Numbered from the stretch's first letter, positions 26,242-35,813 are shown. The stretch is DNA of 64,000 nt from CALDOK01 sp964481655 (GCA_964481655.1 CAYZVO010000019.1:1-64000); one strand, 5' to 3'. The notes: generated from the letters alone by a model not told the origin. Made by a program: numbers and translations.

Positions 26242-27486
26242 TCAGCGCGCCTCGACCCCCGATGGATCGAGGGTGATGGTGTAGGAGTCCTGCTCCTGCG
26301 GGTCGCTGTTGTCCACCGGGGTCTCTTCGCGCAGCAGCATGTAGAGGCCTACACCGCCGCCGGCGACGACGGCGGTGATGCCGGTCCAGAACCACCAGGT
26401 CTCGGTGACCGGCTTGCGCTCGTAGCGCACGCCCTGGATCTTGTGTTCGCTCTTCTTGAACAGGCCGGGCCGCTTGCCGGACTGGTAGCTGCTGCCCTGG
26501 TCGGTCAGGTGGCCACCGTCGCTGGTGCCGATGCTGGGCTGGGAGCCGGTGGGCTGGGTCTCCACGTTGGGGATCTCGTGGAAGTCGCCGAACTCCGGCT
26601 CGGTGGTGGAGGGCTGCCCGATGGGCGCGGTGTAGCCCGTGGGGCCGGAGCTGTGCTCGCCGCCCACCAGCAGGACCGCCAGGTCGTAGAAGAAGGGATC
26701 GCCCGGGTACAGGGGCAGCTCGTCGGCGTAGTCGGTGGTCTCGGTGACCAGGCGGCCGTCCTGGTACAGGCCCACGTGGACGGTGCCGTCCGCCACGACG
26801 TAGCCGGTGACCACGTACTTGGCACCGAGCCTGTCGCCGATGGTGGCGATGCGGGAGCCGGGGACCGTGCGGCGCTCGGCTTCCTGCAGCTGGGAGGCGG
26901 CGCGGGCGAAGAGGCTGGCCGTGGCGCCGGTGGCGCCCACCGCGCGGCCCTGGTGGTAGCCCGGGTAGAGGTAGAGGCACTCGACCAGGTGGTCCACGGC
27001 TTCGTTGGTGCGGCCGAGCTTGTTGAGGGCCAGGGCGGTGTAGTAGTGGGCGTCGGCCAGCTCGGGGCGGCGACCGACCCAGGACCAGGCGGACTCGTGG
27101 AGCGAGAGCACCTCGGCCAGCAGGCGCAGGGCGGTGGAGGTGTCGCCGGCGTCCATCTTCTGGCGGGCATCGGCCAGCAGCTCCCGGGCGCGGCGCAGGG
27201 ACTCACCCTGGCCGGCGCTCAGGCCGTCGCTGATGTCGTAGCCCGAGAGGGGATCGAAGGTGGCTTCCTCGAGGAAGCCGTCCCGCAGGCCCTGGGTCAT
27301 GACCTGGGCGGTCTCGTAGTCGACGCCATACCCGTCGAGATCGAGCACGGCGATGGACTGGATGGCATGTGCGGCCCGGGGCGACAGCAGGGCCAGCACG
27401 CCGCAAAGAACGAGCGTCAGCAGCCGCGACGCGGGCCAGCGCGCGGCCGAGGAACCTGGTGTTTTGGTCGTAAGGGCGGCGATCAT
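26242..27486 (-). CDS. Secreted TPR protein with C-terminal membrane anchor
   Basis: 414 residues; start at 27486 gives a signal peptide ending AAHA near residue 42. Residues 60-180 hold TPR-like helices (ADAHYYTALALNKLGRTNEAVDHL). A central domain contains GAKYVVTGYVV, a pattern of the curli-CsgG/FlgT-like nucleotide-binding fold. The C-terminus has a Trp-rich membrane helix WWFWTGITAVVAGGG, common in myxobacterial PEGA/TPR proteins. It is in the same direction as the DUF4398-OmpA pair, 56 bp upstream. Role unknown, likely envelope. Confidence 0.68.
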   Translation of the reverse strand: MIAALTTKTPGSSAARWPASRLLTLVLCGVLALLSPRAAHAIQSIAVLDLDGYGVDYETAQVMTQGLRDGFLEEATFDPLSGYDISDGLSAGQGESLRRARELLADARQKMDAGDTSTALRLLAEVLSLHESAWSWVGRRPELADAHYYTALALNKLGRTNEAVDHLVECLYLYPGYHQGRAVGATGATASLFARAASQLQEAERRTVPGSRIATIGDRLGAKYVVTGYVVADGTVHVGLYQDGRLVTETTDYADELPLYPGDPFFYDLAVLLVGGEHSSGPTGYTAPIGQPSTTEPEFGDFHEIPNVETQPTGSQPSIGTSDGGHLTDQGSSYQSGKRPGLFKKSEHKIQGVRYERKPVTETWWFWTGITAVVAGGGVGLYMLLREETPVDNSDPQEQDSYTITLDPSGVEAR

Positions 27487-27601
27487 CTCGTCTCCGCGGT
27501 CTCCAGCCCTTGGATGATAACCCACGCCCGGTCGACCCGGCGCGGGGGCCGGGAATTCCTGGGGCGGGCCTCACCGGCCAGCAGGGGGGAGTCCGCAAGT
27601 T

Positions 27602-27615
27602 GTTGACTTGTCAAC
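27602..27615. promoter_or_regulatory. 14-bp inverted repeat in divergent promoter region
   Basis: GTTGAC-TT-GTCAAC is a perfect palindrome between the TPR gene (minus) and the beta-barrel gene (plus). The minus strand reads TTGACA, a perfect -35 hexamer, but no convincing -10 was seen at the right spacing. Operator or -35 element; unproven. Confidence 0.4.
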
Positions 27616-27697
27616 GTCGGCACATGGCTTCGGATCGAGACCGATGGTAGCATGAACGCACGCCAGCGCCATCTCAAGCAGATCTCCCGGAGGCACC

Positions 27698-28381
27698 ATG
27701 GCCGTGCTCGCCCTCACCGCCCTGCTCGCCAGCGCCGCCGCCGTCGCGACGCAGCCCGTGCCCGATCGGCCCATGGCCACCAACAGCGGCTACCTGGTGG
27801 CCGCGCGCAGCCTGGAGATCGAGGCGGGCGGTCACTGGCAGCAGGGCTTCACGGTGCCCGCCCGGGTCAAGCTGGGCGCGGCGAAGATCTTCGAGCCCCG
27901 CCTGGCCTTCGACCTCTCCGGCGTGGACGGCGGCCACCCGGATCTGTGGGTCGAGGGCAAGTTCGGGCTCATCCAGGAGGAAGGCATCGGGCTGGCCATC
28001 CTGGCGGCCTCGGCCTTCCCCATCGCCGAGGGTGAGCGCTGGAAGGGCACCCTGCGGGCGCTGATGACCCTGCCCTTCGAGCGCTTTGCCGTGCGCGCGA
28101 ACCTGGGCGGCGACCTGCACTACGACGGCGAAGGCATCGCCTTTGGCGGCGTTCCCGCCTCGGCGGCCTTCGAGCTGCCCTTCACCTCGAGCGTCGGCGC
28201 CTTCCTCGAGGCCGGCACCATCCTCGGCGCCGGCTGGGACCAGGCCCTGCTCGACGGCGGCCTGACCTGGCGCCTCACCGAGATCATGGTGCTCGACGTG
28301 GCCGTGGGCTGGGACATCGCCGCCGGCTCGCCCTTCGTGGGAGCGGGGATGACGGCGAACCTGGGGCGGATCGGCGGTTGA
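27698..28381 (+). CDS. Predicted outer-membrane beta-barrel protein
   Basis: 227 residues with a signal peptide ending near AVA (residues 15-17). The ATG is preceded by GGAGG. The mature protein is made of alternating hydrophobic strands with Gly and aromatic ends, and begins NSGYLVAARSLEIEAG. It resembles the transporter-like barrel family that includes MetA-pathway porins. Function unknown. Confidence 0.6.
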   Translation: MAVLALTALLASAAAVATQPVPDRPMATNSGYLVAARSLEIEAGGHWQQGFTVPARVKLGAAKIFEPRLAFDLSGVDGGHPDLWVEGKFGLIQEEGIGLAILAASAFPIAEGERWKGTLRALMTLPFERFAVRANLGGDLHYDGEGIAFGGVPASAAFELPFTSSVGAFLEAGTILGAGWDQALLDGGLTWRLTEIMVLDVAVGWDIAAGSPFVGAGMTANLGRIGG

Positions 28382-28461
28382 GCCCTCGCCGGACCGCGCC
28401 GGTGCCCGACAGCGAGGTCGCGGGTATGACAGAGCGGCGACACGACGCGAAGAGGTGAGCG

Positions 28462-29043
28462 ATGACCAGCGCATACGAACCCCACGAGCTCGAAGCGATG
28501 GGCCTGACGATCGGCGAGGACGTCCAGGTGGACAGGGGTGCGCGCTTCTTCGGAGCCGAGCACATCACCATCGGCTCCCATGTCCGCATCGACGCCTTCT
28601 GCACCATCAGCGCGCGCGAGCCCGTGGTCATCGGGGACCATGTGCACCTGGCCATCGGCGTCTCTCTGTTCGGGGCCGAAGGAGGGATCGTGCTGGAGGA
28701 CTTCGTCGGCCTGTCGGCCCGCGCCACCCTCTTCTCGGCCACCGACGACTACTCGAGCGGACACCTCACCAACCCGACAGTGCCTCGACAGTACAAGCGG
28801 ATCCAGGCCGGCCCCATCCTCTGCCAGCGCCACTCGATCATCGGCGCAGGCAGCGTCATCATGCCGGGGGTGACCATCGGGACCGGGGCAGCGGTGGGCG
28901 CCGTGAGCTTCGTCAACAAGTCCATCCCTGCGTACATGGTTGTCTCCGGCAATCCAGTACGCAAAGTTGGTATGCGCGACCGCGAGCGGCTCCTGGCGCT
29001 CGAGGCAGAGTTCATCCAGACGAAAGGAAGCCACGATGGATAA
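28462..29043 (+). CDS. Hexapeptide-repeat (left-handed beta-helix) acyltransferase
   Basis: 193-residue O- or N-acyltransferase of the NodL/LacA/maltose acetyltransferase type. Hexapeptide repeats span residues 15-160. The usual catalytic His region reads CQRHSIIGAGSVIMPG, and the C-terminal VSGNPVRKV is the standard end. Ribosome site AGAGGTGA. The first of four coupled genes: its stop overlaps the ACP start by 8 nt. Its coupling to an ACP suggests it takes an unusual acyl group from ACP instead of acetyl-CoA, which is inference. Confidence 0.82.
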   Translation: MTSAYEPHELEAMGLTIGEDVQVDRGARFFGAEHITIGSHVRIDAFCTISAREPVVIGDHVHLAIGVSLFGAEGGIVLEDFVGLSARATLFSATDDYSSGHLTNPTVPRQYKRIQAGPILCQRHSIIGAGSVIMPGVTIGTGAAVGAVSFVNKSIPAYMVVSGNPVRKVGMRDRERLLALEAEFIQTKGSHDG

Positions 29044-29296
29044 GCAGGACGTCATCCGGACACTGGCCGCGATCATCGAGGACATCTCCTTGGGGCGCGT
29101 GTCCGCCGACTCCATCGATGGATCCGAACGCATCATCGCCGACCTGCGCCTGGACAGCCTCGACTTCGCCTCGGTGATGCTCCGCTGCGAACAGAGCACC
29201 GGCGTTCGCCTCGACGAGGACCGGGTGAACTGGGCCGAGGTGGACACCGTGGGGAAGCTGGCGCAGCTCTTCGCCACGGGACCACGGCGGGCGTGA
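29036..29296 (+). CDS. Acyl carrier protein
   Basis: 86-residue ACP starting at 29036 (AAGGA 8 nt upstream). The phosphopantetheine attachment site is Ser41 in DLRLDSLDF. The third helix ends at ATGPRRA. A 10-nt gap separates it from the ANL gene. It is distinct from a fatty acid housekeeping AcpP and probably carries a dedicated acyl group made by the neighbouring ligase and reductase. Confidence 0.88.
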   Translation: MDKQDVIRTLAAIIEDISLGRVSADSIDGSERIIADLRLDSLDFASVMLRCEQSTGVRLDEDRVNWAEVDTVGKLAQLFATGPRRA

Positions 29297-29306
29297 GGGG
29301 CGCGGT

Positions 29307-30263
29307 ATGAAGCTCGTCCATCTCGACCGGAGCACTCGCCTCGCCGCCCAGGTCGAGGCGCTGGCCGAACAGGCTCGCGCCGGCGACGAGCTCATCGTGC
29401 ACACTTCAGGCACGACCGGCACGCCGAAGGTCATCCGCCGCGATCTGGGCGAAGCGTTGGCCAAGAAGCGAGGCGGCGCGCCAGACCATCGATTCCTGCT
29501 GACCTACAGCCCGGAGCGCTGGTCGGGCATCTCGGTGGTCCTGCATTGCCTGGCCTTCGACTGCACCTTGATCATCCCCCGGAGCCTCGAGGCCACGGAT
29601 CTGCTGGCCGCCGCGATCGCCGAGCGACCCTCCCACATCAGCCTGACGCCGTCCATGCTCCGCACGATCTTCATCAGCGATCCGGACCGGGCCTGGTCAC
29701 AGGTTCCGCTTCGACAGATCACGTTCGGCGGTGAGGCCGCCTCTCAGAGCGTGATCGACCTCGCACAGGCCTACTGGCCCACGGCCAGGATCAGCCACAC
29801 CTACGCATCCACGGAGCACGGGGACATCCTGGCCGTGTCCGATGGGCTCGCCGGCATCCCCGCCCGCAAGCTCGACCGCCACAGCTTCGAGGGCGACCTG
29901 GAGGTCGGCGCCGAGCTGATCATCGATGGCATCTCCACCGGGGATCTGTGGCGCCGCGCGGGCGACCGGTACCACTTCGTGGGGCGGCGTGAGGAGATCA
30001 TCAATGTCGGGGGCAACAAGGTCAGCCCCCTGGTGGTCGAAGAAGCGGCGATCGCGGCCGGCGCCACCATGGCGCGGGCCTACGCGGTCCGCAGCCCGCT
30101 GGTGGGCTCCATGGTGGGGCTCGAGTACACGGGCGAGATCGAGCCCAGGGCGCTCCAGGCGCAGCTCCGTGCGCGCCTGCCCAAGTACGCCTGGCCCGTC
30201 AACGTGGACCGGGTCCAGCAGCTCGCGCTGTCGGCCGCCGGCAAGACCAAGAGGGTATCGTGA
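29307..30263 (+). CDS. Short ANL-superfamily adenylation enzyme
   Basis: 318 residues, against about 500 or more for ordinary acyl-CoA synthetases. The core motifs are intact: A3 HTSGTTGTPK (32-41), A5 YASTEHG (166-172), A7 GDLWRR (212-217), A8 GRREEIINVGG, and the A10 lysine in AGKTKR (Lys313). The missing part is the N-terminal beta-barrel sub-domain. It probably activates a carboxylic acid as AMP ester and loads it on the adjacent ACP. Such short forms are rare; the substrate is not predictable. The next gene overlaps by GTGA. Confidence 0.83.
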   Translation: MKLVHLDRSTRLAAQVEALAEQARAGDELIVHTSGTTGTPKVIRRDLGEALAKKRGGAPDHRFLLTYSPERWSGISVVLHCLAFDCTLIIPRSLEATDLLAAAIAERPSHISLTPSMLRTIFISDPDRAWSQVPLRQITFGGEAASQSVIDLAQAYWPTARISHTYASTEHGDILAVSDGLAGIPARKLDRHSFEGDLEVGAELIIDGISTGDLWRRAGDRYHFVGRREEIINVGGNKVSPLVVEEAAIAAGATMARAYAVRSPLVGSMVGLEYTGEIEPRALQAQLRARLPKYAWPVNVDRVQQLALSAAGKTKRVS

Positions 30264-30952
30264 GCACCATCGTCATCTCCGGAGGCAGCCGTGGGCTCGG
30301 CCACGACCTGGCCTTCTACCTCGCCGAACGCGGCCACCAGGTGGTGACCTTCGCCCGAGGCCCAGCGCCCTCGACACCCGGCGTGGTCCACATCCCCGAC
30401 ATCGACGTTCGGTCCCGAGAGCAGCTCGAGACACTCGAGCCCTACCTGCGCGACGCGGATGGCCTCGTGAACAACGTCGGCACCGCCTACGACGGCATCC
30501 TGGCGACCCAGGGCGGCGAGAGCATGGCCGAGATGCTCGAGGTGAACGTCCTGTCGGTGCTGTACCTGACGAAGCTCTACCTGCGCGCGCGGCTCGCCCA
30601 GCGGGTCCCCGGCAACGTGGTGACCGTCAGCTCGATCATCTCCGAGCGAGGCTACGCCGGGCTGGCCACCTACGCCGCCACCAAGGGGGCGCTCAACAGC
30701 ATGACCCGCGCGCTGGCGCGCGAGATGGGTTCCCGCGGGGTCCGGGTCAACGCGGTGCTGCCCGGCTACTTCGCGTCGGAGCTGAGCAAGGGCCTGACAG
30801 CCCGAAAGCGGGAACAGATCGTGCGGCGCACTCCCCTCGGCAGGCTCGCGACCACCGACGACATCTGCCCCGTGGTGGAGTTCCTGCTCTCCGACGCTTC
30901 CCGGTTCATGACCGGCCAGCTCCTGACGGTGGACGGCGGCCTGACGGTCTAG
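30260..30952 (+). CDS. FabG-like SDR ketoreductase
   Basis: 230-residue classical short-chain dehydrogenase with GTG start overlapping the ANL stop. NAD(P) motif GGSRGLG (8-14), NNVG (71-74), catalytic Asn96, Ser125, Tyr138 and Lys142 (YAATK), and a C-terminal LTVDGG. It is most likely a 3-ketoacyl-ACP reductase dedicated to this cassette, giving a 3-hydroxyacyl-ACP. No ketosynthase is encoded nearby, so the keto substrate must come from elsewhere. Confidence 0.88.
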   Translation: MSTIVISGGSRGLGHDLAFYLAERGHQVVTFARGPAPSTPGVVHIPDIDVRSREQLETLEPYLRDADGLVNNVGTAYDGILATQGGESMAEMLEVNVLSVLYLTKLYLRARLAQRVPGNVVTVSSIISERGYAGLATYAATKGALNSMTRALAREMGSRGVRVNAVLPGYFASELSKGLTARKREQIVRRTPLGRLATTDDICPVVEFLLSDASRFMTGQLLTVDGGLTV

Positions 30953-30968
30953 CGTCAGAGCCCAGGGC

Positions 30969-32093
30969 TCAGCCCCCCAGCTGCCGACGAGGCGCCGTGA
31001 GCATCGCCAGCATGATGGCGTTGCCGATGGCGCCTCCGGTGTAGAACCAGCGCCCCCCTCTGCCCGGCGCTGGCAAGCCGAACAGCGTCGCGGTGCGGGC
31101 GATGGCGCGGTAGTGGCGCGCGTCGCCGTGGGCCCGGGCGCCGGCGAGGGCGAAGCCGGTGGCGCTGACGCCGTAGCCCAGGATCACCGGGCCGGAGTCG
31201 ATGTCGCCCCAGCCGCTGTAGCCCGGGGCGTACTCCCGGATGGCGCCCAGCCCCAGCTCCACCCGCATCCCTCCGCGAACCAGCGCGTTGTACAGCCGCT
31301 GGGAGAGCACGGGATCGGCCCACAGCAGCCCGTAGGCCGCCAGGGCGGTGCCCGATCCGCGGGGGTCGTCGCCGGCCGCGCCGTCGTAGGTCTCCACCCG
31401 CTGGGTGAGCCAGCCGGTGTCGGGATCCACCGCCGCGTCCTGGAAGCGGGTGGACCAGTCCCTCAGCAGCGCGTCGCGGTCCGTGCCGGTGGCCCGGGCG
31501 TGCAGGCCCACCGAGCCCGCCGCCATCGCCTGATCCACCGGATAGCTCTCGTGGGGGTAGGTCTGGAAGCGGTGGATGGGCAGGGCCAGGCCGGCGGCCA
31601 GCTGCTCGCTGATGGCGTCGTGCAGCTCGGCGTACTGGGAGTCCGGCACCAGCAGCCGGTGCATCCCGAGCGCCAGGTTCATGTACCCGAGGTAGGCGTG
31701 GGCGGGGTCTGCGGGGTCGCGCGCGGCGCCATCCTCGCCCCACTTGCCGGTCCCGAAGGCCCGCGCCTCGGGCAGCACCAGCCAGTCGAGGCAGGCCTCC
31801 ATGGCCGGCAGATAGCGCTCCTGCAGCTGGGGGTGCTCCAGCGCCACCTGCCCCAGCCCCATCACCGCCATGGAGCAGGTCCCGAAGGACCACTCCGCGT
31901 CGAAGAAGGCCGAGCCCGGGCTCTTGGCCTGCGCGCCAGCGTGCTCGAGCGCCCAGGCCGCCACCGCGTCGGCGTGGGCCCGCTGGGCGTCGACGTCACC
32001 GGCGTACAGGCCCCGGATGCGCAGCCCCTGCCAGGCGACGGCGAAGAGGAGGATGAACACGAAGGCGAACAGACCGAGGATGAACTTCTTCAT
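30969..32093 (-). CDS. Membrane-anchored alpha/alpha-barrel protein
   Basis: 374 residues; start at 32093 gives MKKFILGLFAFVFILLF as a single N-terminal anchor or signal. The rest is rich in paired helices with AYLGYMNLALGMHRLL and conserved Trp/His/Asp, the look of a linalool-dehydratase-like or glycosidase-type (alpha/alpha)6 barrel. Two Cys are present. Enzymatic activity cannot be judged. It ends 17 nt from the convergent SDR gene. Confidence 0.6.
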   Translation of the reverse strand: MKKFILGLFAFVFILLFAVAWQGLRIRGLYAGDVDAQRAHADAVAAWALEHAGAQAKSPGSAFFDAEWSFGTCSMAVMGLGQVALEHPQLQERYLPAMEACLDWLVLPEARAFGTGKWGEDGAARDPADPAHAYLGYMNLALGMHRLLVPDSQYAELHDAISEQLAAGLALPIHRFQTYPHESYPVDQAMAAGSVGLHARATGTDRDALLRDWSTRFQDAAVDPDTGWLTQRVETYDGAAGDDPRGSGTALAAYGLLWADPVLSQRLYNALVRGGMRVELGLGAIREYAPGYSGWGDIDSGPVILGYGVSATGFALAGARAHGDARHYRAIARTATLFGLPAPGRGGRWFYTGGAIGNAIMLAMLTAPRRQLGG

Positions 32094-32200
32094 GCTCTGA
32101 CGATGCCCGCGCCCACGCACACCGACCGCCGCCACCACCGCGAGCGGTCACCGCGAGCCCACCAACGGTCGCCCACCACCGACCAGCTGTCGGCCCAGCG

Positions 32201-34381
32201 CTAGACCAACCGCCCTCTGAACGGCCCCGCGTTCCGCACCAGCAGCGTGGGGGGCAGCCCCTCGACCAGGGACAGCATGCGGGTGGCGTGCTCCAGCTCT
32301 TCGCCCGCGGGCACCTCTGGCAGGCCCAGCAGGACCAGCCGGGCGTTGCGGGAGCCGTGCTGGATGAGCTCGCCGATGCTCTGACCGGGCTCGGGGACCA
32401 TGACGTCCATCTCCGCCCGGATGCGCACCCGGGCCAGGAAGGCCTTCATGCTGGCGTGCAGCTGAACGGCGTCCTCCTGGGTGGGGACGATGGAGCGCAG
32501 CACGATGCGCACGCGACGCCAGCCCTCGGCCTGGGTGAGCAGGTGGGCCAGCAGCAGCATCAGGTCGCCGTTGTGCTGCTTGCCGCGCCACCAGCAGACC
32601 AGCTCGTTGCGGGGAGAGTGGGGGTTGGGGGGCACGAAGCGCAGCACCAGGGTGCACTTCTCCATGCCGCTCATGCGCCGGGTGAGGCCCAGGGTGCGGG
32701 CCAGCCCTTCCGGGTTGTCGTCGCCGGACCAGCCGAACATCGCGGTGTTCGAGGCCAGGCCCGCGAAGCCGTTGGCCTGGGCCACGGTGATGATGCCGTT
32801 GTCCACGAAGGGCACCGCCGCGACCTCGCAGAAGGCGTTCAGGCTCTTGCTGTCGAGCAGCTCCTGGTTGCTGCGGGTCAGCTGCTCGGCGTGCTCGTGC
32901 TCTTCGACGTCGCCCTCGAGCAGGGTGGAGACGGTGACGATGCCGCGCTCCTGGGAGAGCATGCAGGCCAGCTGGATGAGCTCGAGGTTATCGCAGACCT
33001 CGCGGGTGAAGACCAGCACGTGGGGGCGCCAGTTGCGGGCGTCGAAGCGGCTCTCGCGCAGCTTGTAGAGGGACACGCGGGCCATGGTGAACCACAGCCC
33101 GGAGCGCAGATCGCCCCAGGCGGCCTTCATGGCCCGGCGGGACAGCACGGTCCAGATGGCGCCCACGGCCAGCATGGCCACCACGCCGGCCACCGGGTTG
33201 ATGGCCATCATGGCCACGAAGCAGCCCAGGGCGCCCAGCCCGCTGACCCAGGAGGGGATGCGGATGCGGGGGCGGTAGGAGAGGTCGCCCACCAGGGCCT
33301 CGAGGCCCGCCACGGCGTTCAGCGTGCCGTAGGTGGTGAGGAAGAACATGGTGACCACGGCGGCCACGGCGTTCAGATCGCCCAGGGCCACGCAGGCCAG
33401 GGCCAGGGCGCCGGAGATGCGCAGGGCCAGGACCGGCTCGCCGGTCTTGGGGTTGGTGCGGGCCAGGAAGCGAGGCAGCAGGCCGTCGTCGGACAGGGCC
33501 TGCAGGGTGCGGGGCGCGCCCAGGATCGAGCCGATGGCCGAGGACAGGATGGCGCCCCACAGGCCACCGAGCACCGCGGGGCCGAAGATGGCGACCTTGG
33601 TCCAGATGAGCGAGTCGGAGCGCAGGGTCTCGGGATCGACGGTCAGGGCCAGCAGGACGGGGATGGCCATGTAGACGAAGAAGCCCACGACCACGGCGGC
33701 CAGCACACCCTGGGGGATGGCCTTGCCCGGGTTCTTCAGGTCCCCCGAAAGGCTCACCCCGGCCAGCACGCCGGTGACAGCGGGGAAGAAGACCGCGAAG
33801 ACCCCCCAGAAGTCGGCATCGACCCACTCGCCGTCCACCGGGGTCTCCAGGGGGCCGCCCCAGTTCACGCCGAGCACGAACACGACGATGCTCAGGAAGA
33901 TGAGCCCCATGATGGGCAGCTGGGCCTTCAGCGCCAGCTCGGTGCTGCGGTCCGCCAGGGCGGTCACCAGGATCACGATCACGGCCGCCACGATCTGCAC
34001 CGGGACGTCGGGCCAGACGATGCGCAGGGACTCGGCCAATCCGAAGCTGTACAGGGTGAGCGACAGGGTCTGGCTCAGGTACAGCGGGATGCCGATGGCG
34101 CCGCCGGCCTCGAGGCCCAGGCTGCGGGAGATGAGGTAGTAGGCGCCGCCTACGCCGACCCGCATGTTGGTGGCCAGGGCGGACAGCGACAGTGAGGTGA
34201 TCAGCGTGATGGCGTTGGCCAGCGCGATGATCAGCAGGGCGCCACCCAGGCCGGCGTTGCCGACGACCCAGCCCACCCGCATGTACATGATGACGCCCAG
34301 GATGGTGAGCATCGTGGGCGTGAAGACACCGATGAAGGTGCCGAGCTTGATGGGCTGCGCTGGCTGGCTCTGATCGCTCAT
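32201..34381 (-). CDS. SLC12-like cation-chloride/amino acid permease
   Basis: 726-residue transporter of the APC superfamily. Residues 10-430 form about 12 helices, starting GTFIGVFTPTMLTILG, the signature opening of Na-K-Cl cotransporters, with GVLAGVSLSGDLKNPG in helix 6. The long C-terminal cytoplasmic domain (about residues 440-726) resembles the SLC12 C-terminal domain, which has a universal stress protein-like fold. Ion specificity is not predictable. The start at 34381 has no strong ribosome site. 63 bp separate it from the arylsulfotransferase-like gene upstream. Confidence 0.85.
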   Translation of the reverse strand: MSDQSQPAQPIKLGTFIGVFTPTMLTILGVIMYMRVGWVVGNAGLGGALLIIALANAITLITSLSLSALATNMRVGVGGAYYLISRSLGLEAGGAIGIPLYLSQTLSLTLYSFGLAESLRIVWPDVPVQIVAAVIVILVTALADRSTELALKAQLPIMGLIFLSIVVFVLGVNWGGPLETPVDGEWVDADFWGVFAVFFPAVTGVLAGVSLSGDLKNPGKAIPQGVLAAVVVGFFVYMAIPVLLALTVDPETLRSDSLIWTKVAIFGPAVLGGLWGAILSSAIGSILGAPRTLQALSDDGLLPRFLARTNPKTGEPVLALRISGALALACVALGDLNAVAAVVTMFFLTTYGTLNAVAGLEALVGDLSYRPRIRIPSWVSGLGALGCFVAMMAINPVAGVVAMLAVGAIWTVLSRRAMKAAWGDLRSGLWFTMARVSLYKLRESRFDARNWRPHVLVFTREVCDNLELIQLACMLSQERGIVTVSTLLEGDVEEHEHAEQLTRSNQELLDSKSLNAFCEVAAVPFVDNGIITVAQANGFAGLASNTAMFGWSGDDNPEGLARTLGLTRRMSGMEKCTLVLRFVPPNPHSPRNELVCWWRGKQHNGDLMLLLAHLLTQAEGWRRVRIVLRSIVPTQEDAVQLHASMKAFLARVRIRAEMDVMVPEPGQSIGELIQHGSRNARLVLLGLPEVPAGEELEHATRMLSLVEGLPPTLLVRNAGPFRGRLV

Positions 34382-34444
34382 CGGGGCCCACCTAGCGTGT
34401 TGCTGGTGGGCTGCCAGATCCGTCGATGAGGTTTGACAGCCCGA

Positions 34445-35773
34445 CTACTGCTCTGGCGACCCTGGCAACCAGGTGGTGTAGCCGAAGGCACCGCCCATGG
34501 AGGCCTCGACGGACCAGACCTGGGCTCCGGCGGGATCGACCTCCTCGATGAGCCCGCCGTAGGACCAGGTCACGAGGGTGGTGCCGCTGTCGAAGCGGTG
34601 GACGTCGCCGAGGATCATGCTCGACAACCCGCGGGTGGACTCGTGCTCCCAGGCCTCGAAGACCCCGCCGTCGTCGAGGTTGACGGCATATTCTACCGCT
34701 CGGGAGACTCCCATCTGCATCGGGCCGTTCTCGAAGACCAGCACGGAGTCGTCGAGCCAGTGGAACTGGTGCTGGTGCTCGAACAGATCGGTCTCACCGT
34801 CGATGGTGGTGAAGTCCGACTGATCGCCCCCCAGGCGCCAGCTCACCGCGCCGCTGTCGCGCTCGATGCGGACGAGCCCGCCCAGGGACAGGAAGGAGAC
34901 GATGTAGGCATTCTCGTCGTCGACGATGTCGATGGCGTTGGCGTGGGGCCACATGCGGCCCATGTAGGCGTCGGAGGCCTGGTACTCGACCTCCGGGTCC
35001 AGCCACACGTCGTAGACCACCCGGGTGGAGCCGTCGGGAGCCAGCTCCACCAGCCGATCGCCCGGGACCAGCATGCCCCCGATCTCCACAGGGTCGTAGA
35101 CCAGCGCGGCGATGGTGCCGTCGGCCAGGACCTCGAAGTCGTGGTGGAAGCCGTAGCTGGGCAGGGTCTCGAGACCGCGACCGTCAAGCCCCACCCGGTA
35201 CAGGGCCGCGTCCACGTCGCCGGCGAGGTTCATGTCGAGCATGAGCATGGAGCGGTGGTCGGGGGTGATCCGGGCGCGGGCCAGGGCCTCGACGCCCTCG
35301 AGGACGTGCCACCAGACGATGTCACCGTCCTCGTCCAGGATGACCGCGGTGGGGGGCATGGCGGCCACCGTGGTGACCAACAGGCCCTGCCAGGGCTCCA
35401 CGCCGGCCGTGCGCCCCACGGTCAGCTCGGGCAGCTCCGCGGGCAGGTAGCCGGTCTCCACCCGGCGCTCGAAGCTGCGGAGGGTCTCCCCACCGGACTC
35501 GACCACGGCCCAGAGGCTGTAGCTGGAGCCCGGCTTCATGCCGATCAGGATGGACTCGAAGTCGGGACCGTTCGCCGGGTCCACCTCGACGGTACGCTCG
35601 ACCTCGCCGTCCCGGCCCAGCTCCCACCAGGCCGCGTCGATGGCGTCGGAGTCCACGCTCCAGTGGGCGGTGTAGACCGTGGGGATGGCCTCGCTCTGGA
35701 CCAGCTCGATCTCGAAGCCGTCGGCGGGGCGGCAGCCGAGGGTGAGCAGGGCGAGGTGGGAGAGGCGAAGCAT
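34445..35773 (-). CDS. Arylsulfotransferase (ASST)-like lipoprotein
   Basis: 442-residue protein with lipobox near residue 14 (LALLTLGC). It has a beta-propeller pattern with His-rich loops GFHHDFEVL, WPHANAID and EHQHQFHW, which match the ASST/DUF-type arylsulfotransferase propellers. Catalytic His and Arg are plausible, but activity needs proof. Candidate function: PAPS-independent sulfate transfer in the periplasm. It is upstream of the SLC12 gene in the same direction. Confidence 0.7.
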   Translation of the reverse strand: MLRLSHLALLTLGCRPADGFEIELVQSEAIPTVYTAHWSVDSDAIDAAWWELGRDGEVERTVEVDPANGPDFESILIGMKPGSSYSLWAVVESGGETLRSFERRVETGYLPAELPELTVGRTAGVEPWQGLLVTTVAAMPPTAVILDEDGDIVWWHVLEGVEALARARITPDHRSMLMLDMNLAGDVDAALYRVGLDGRGLETLPSYGFHHDFEVLADGTIAALVYDPVEIGGMLVPGDRLVELAPDGSTRVVYDVWLDPEVEYQASDAYMGRMWPHANAIDIVDDENAYIVSFLSLGGLVRIERDSGAVSWRLGGDQSDFTTIDGETDLFEHQHQFHWLDDSVLVFENGPMQMGVSRAVEYAVNLDDGGVFEAWEHESTRGLSSMILGDVHRFDSGTTLVTWSYGGLIEEVDPAGAQVWSVEASMGGAFGYTTWLPGSPEQ

Positions 35774-35813
35774 GGGGGCAGTCTAGCCGGTCGGGGGCGG
35801 GATCGCGTTGGGG

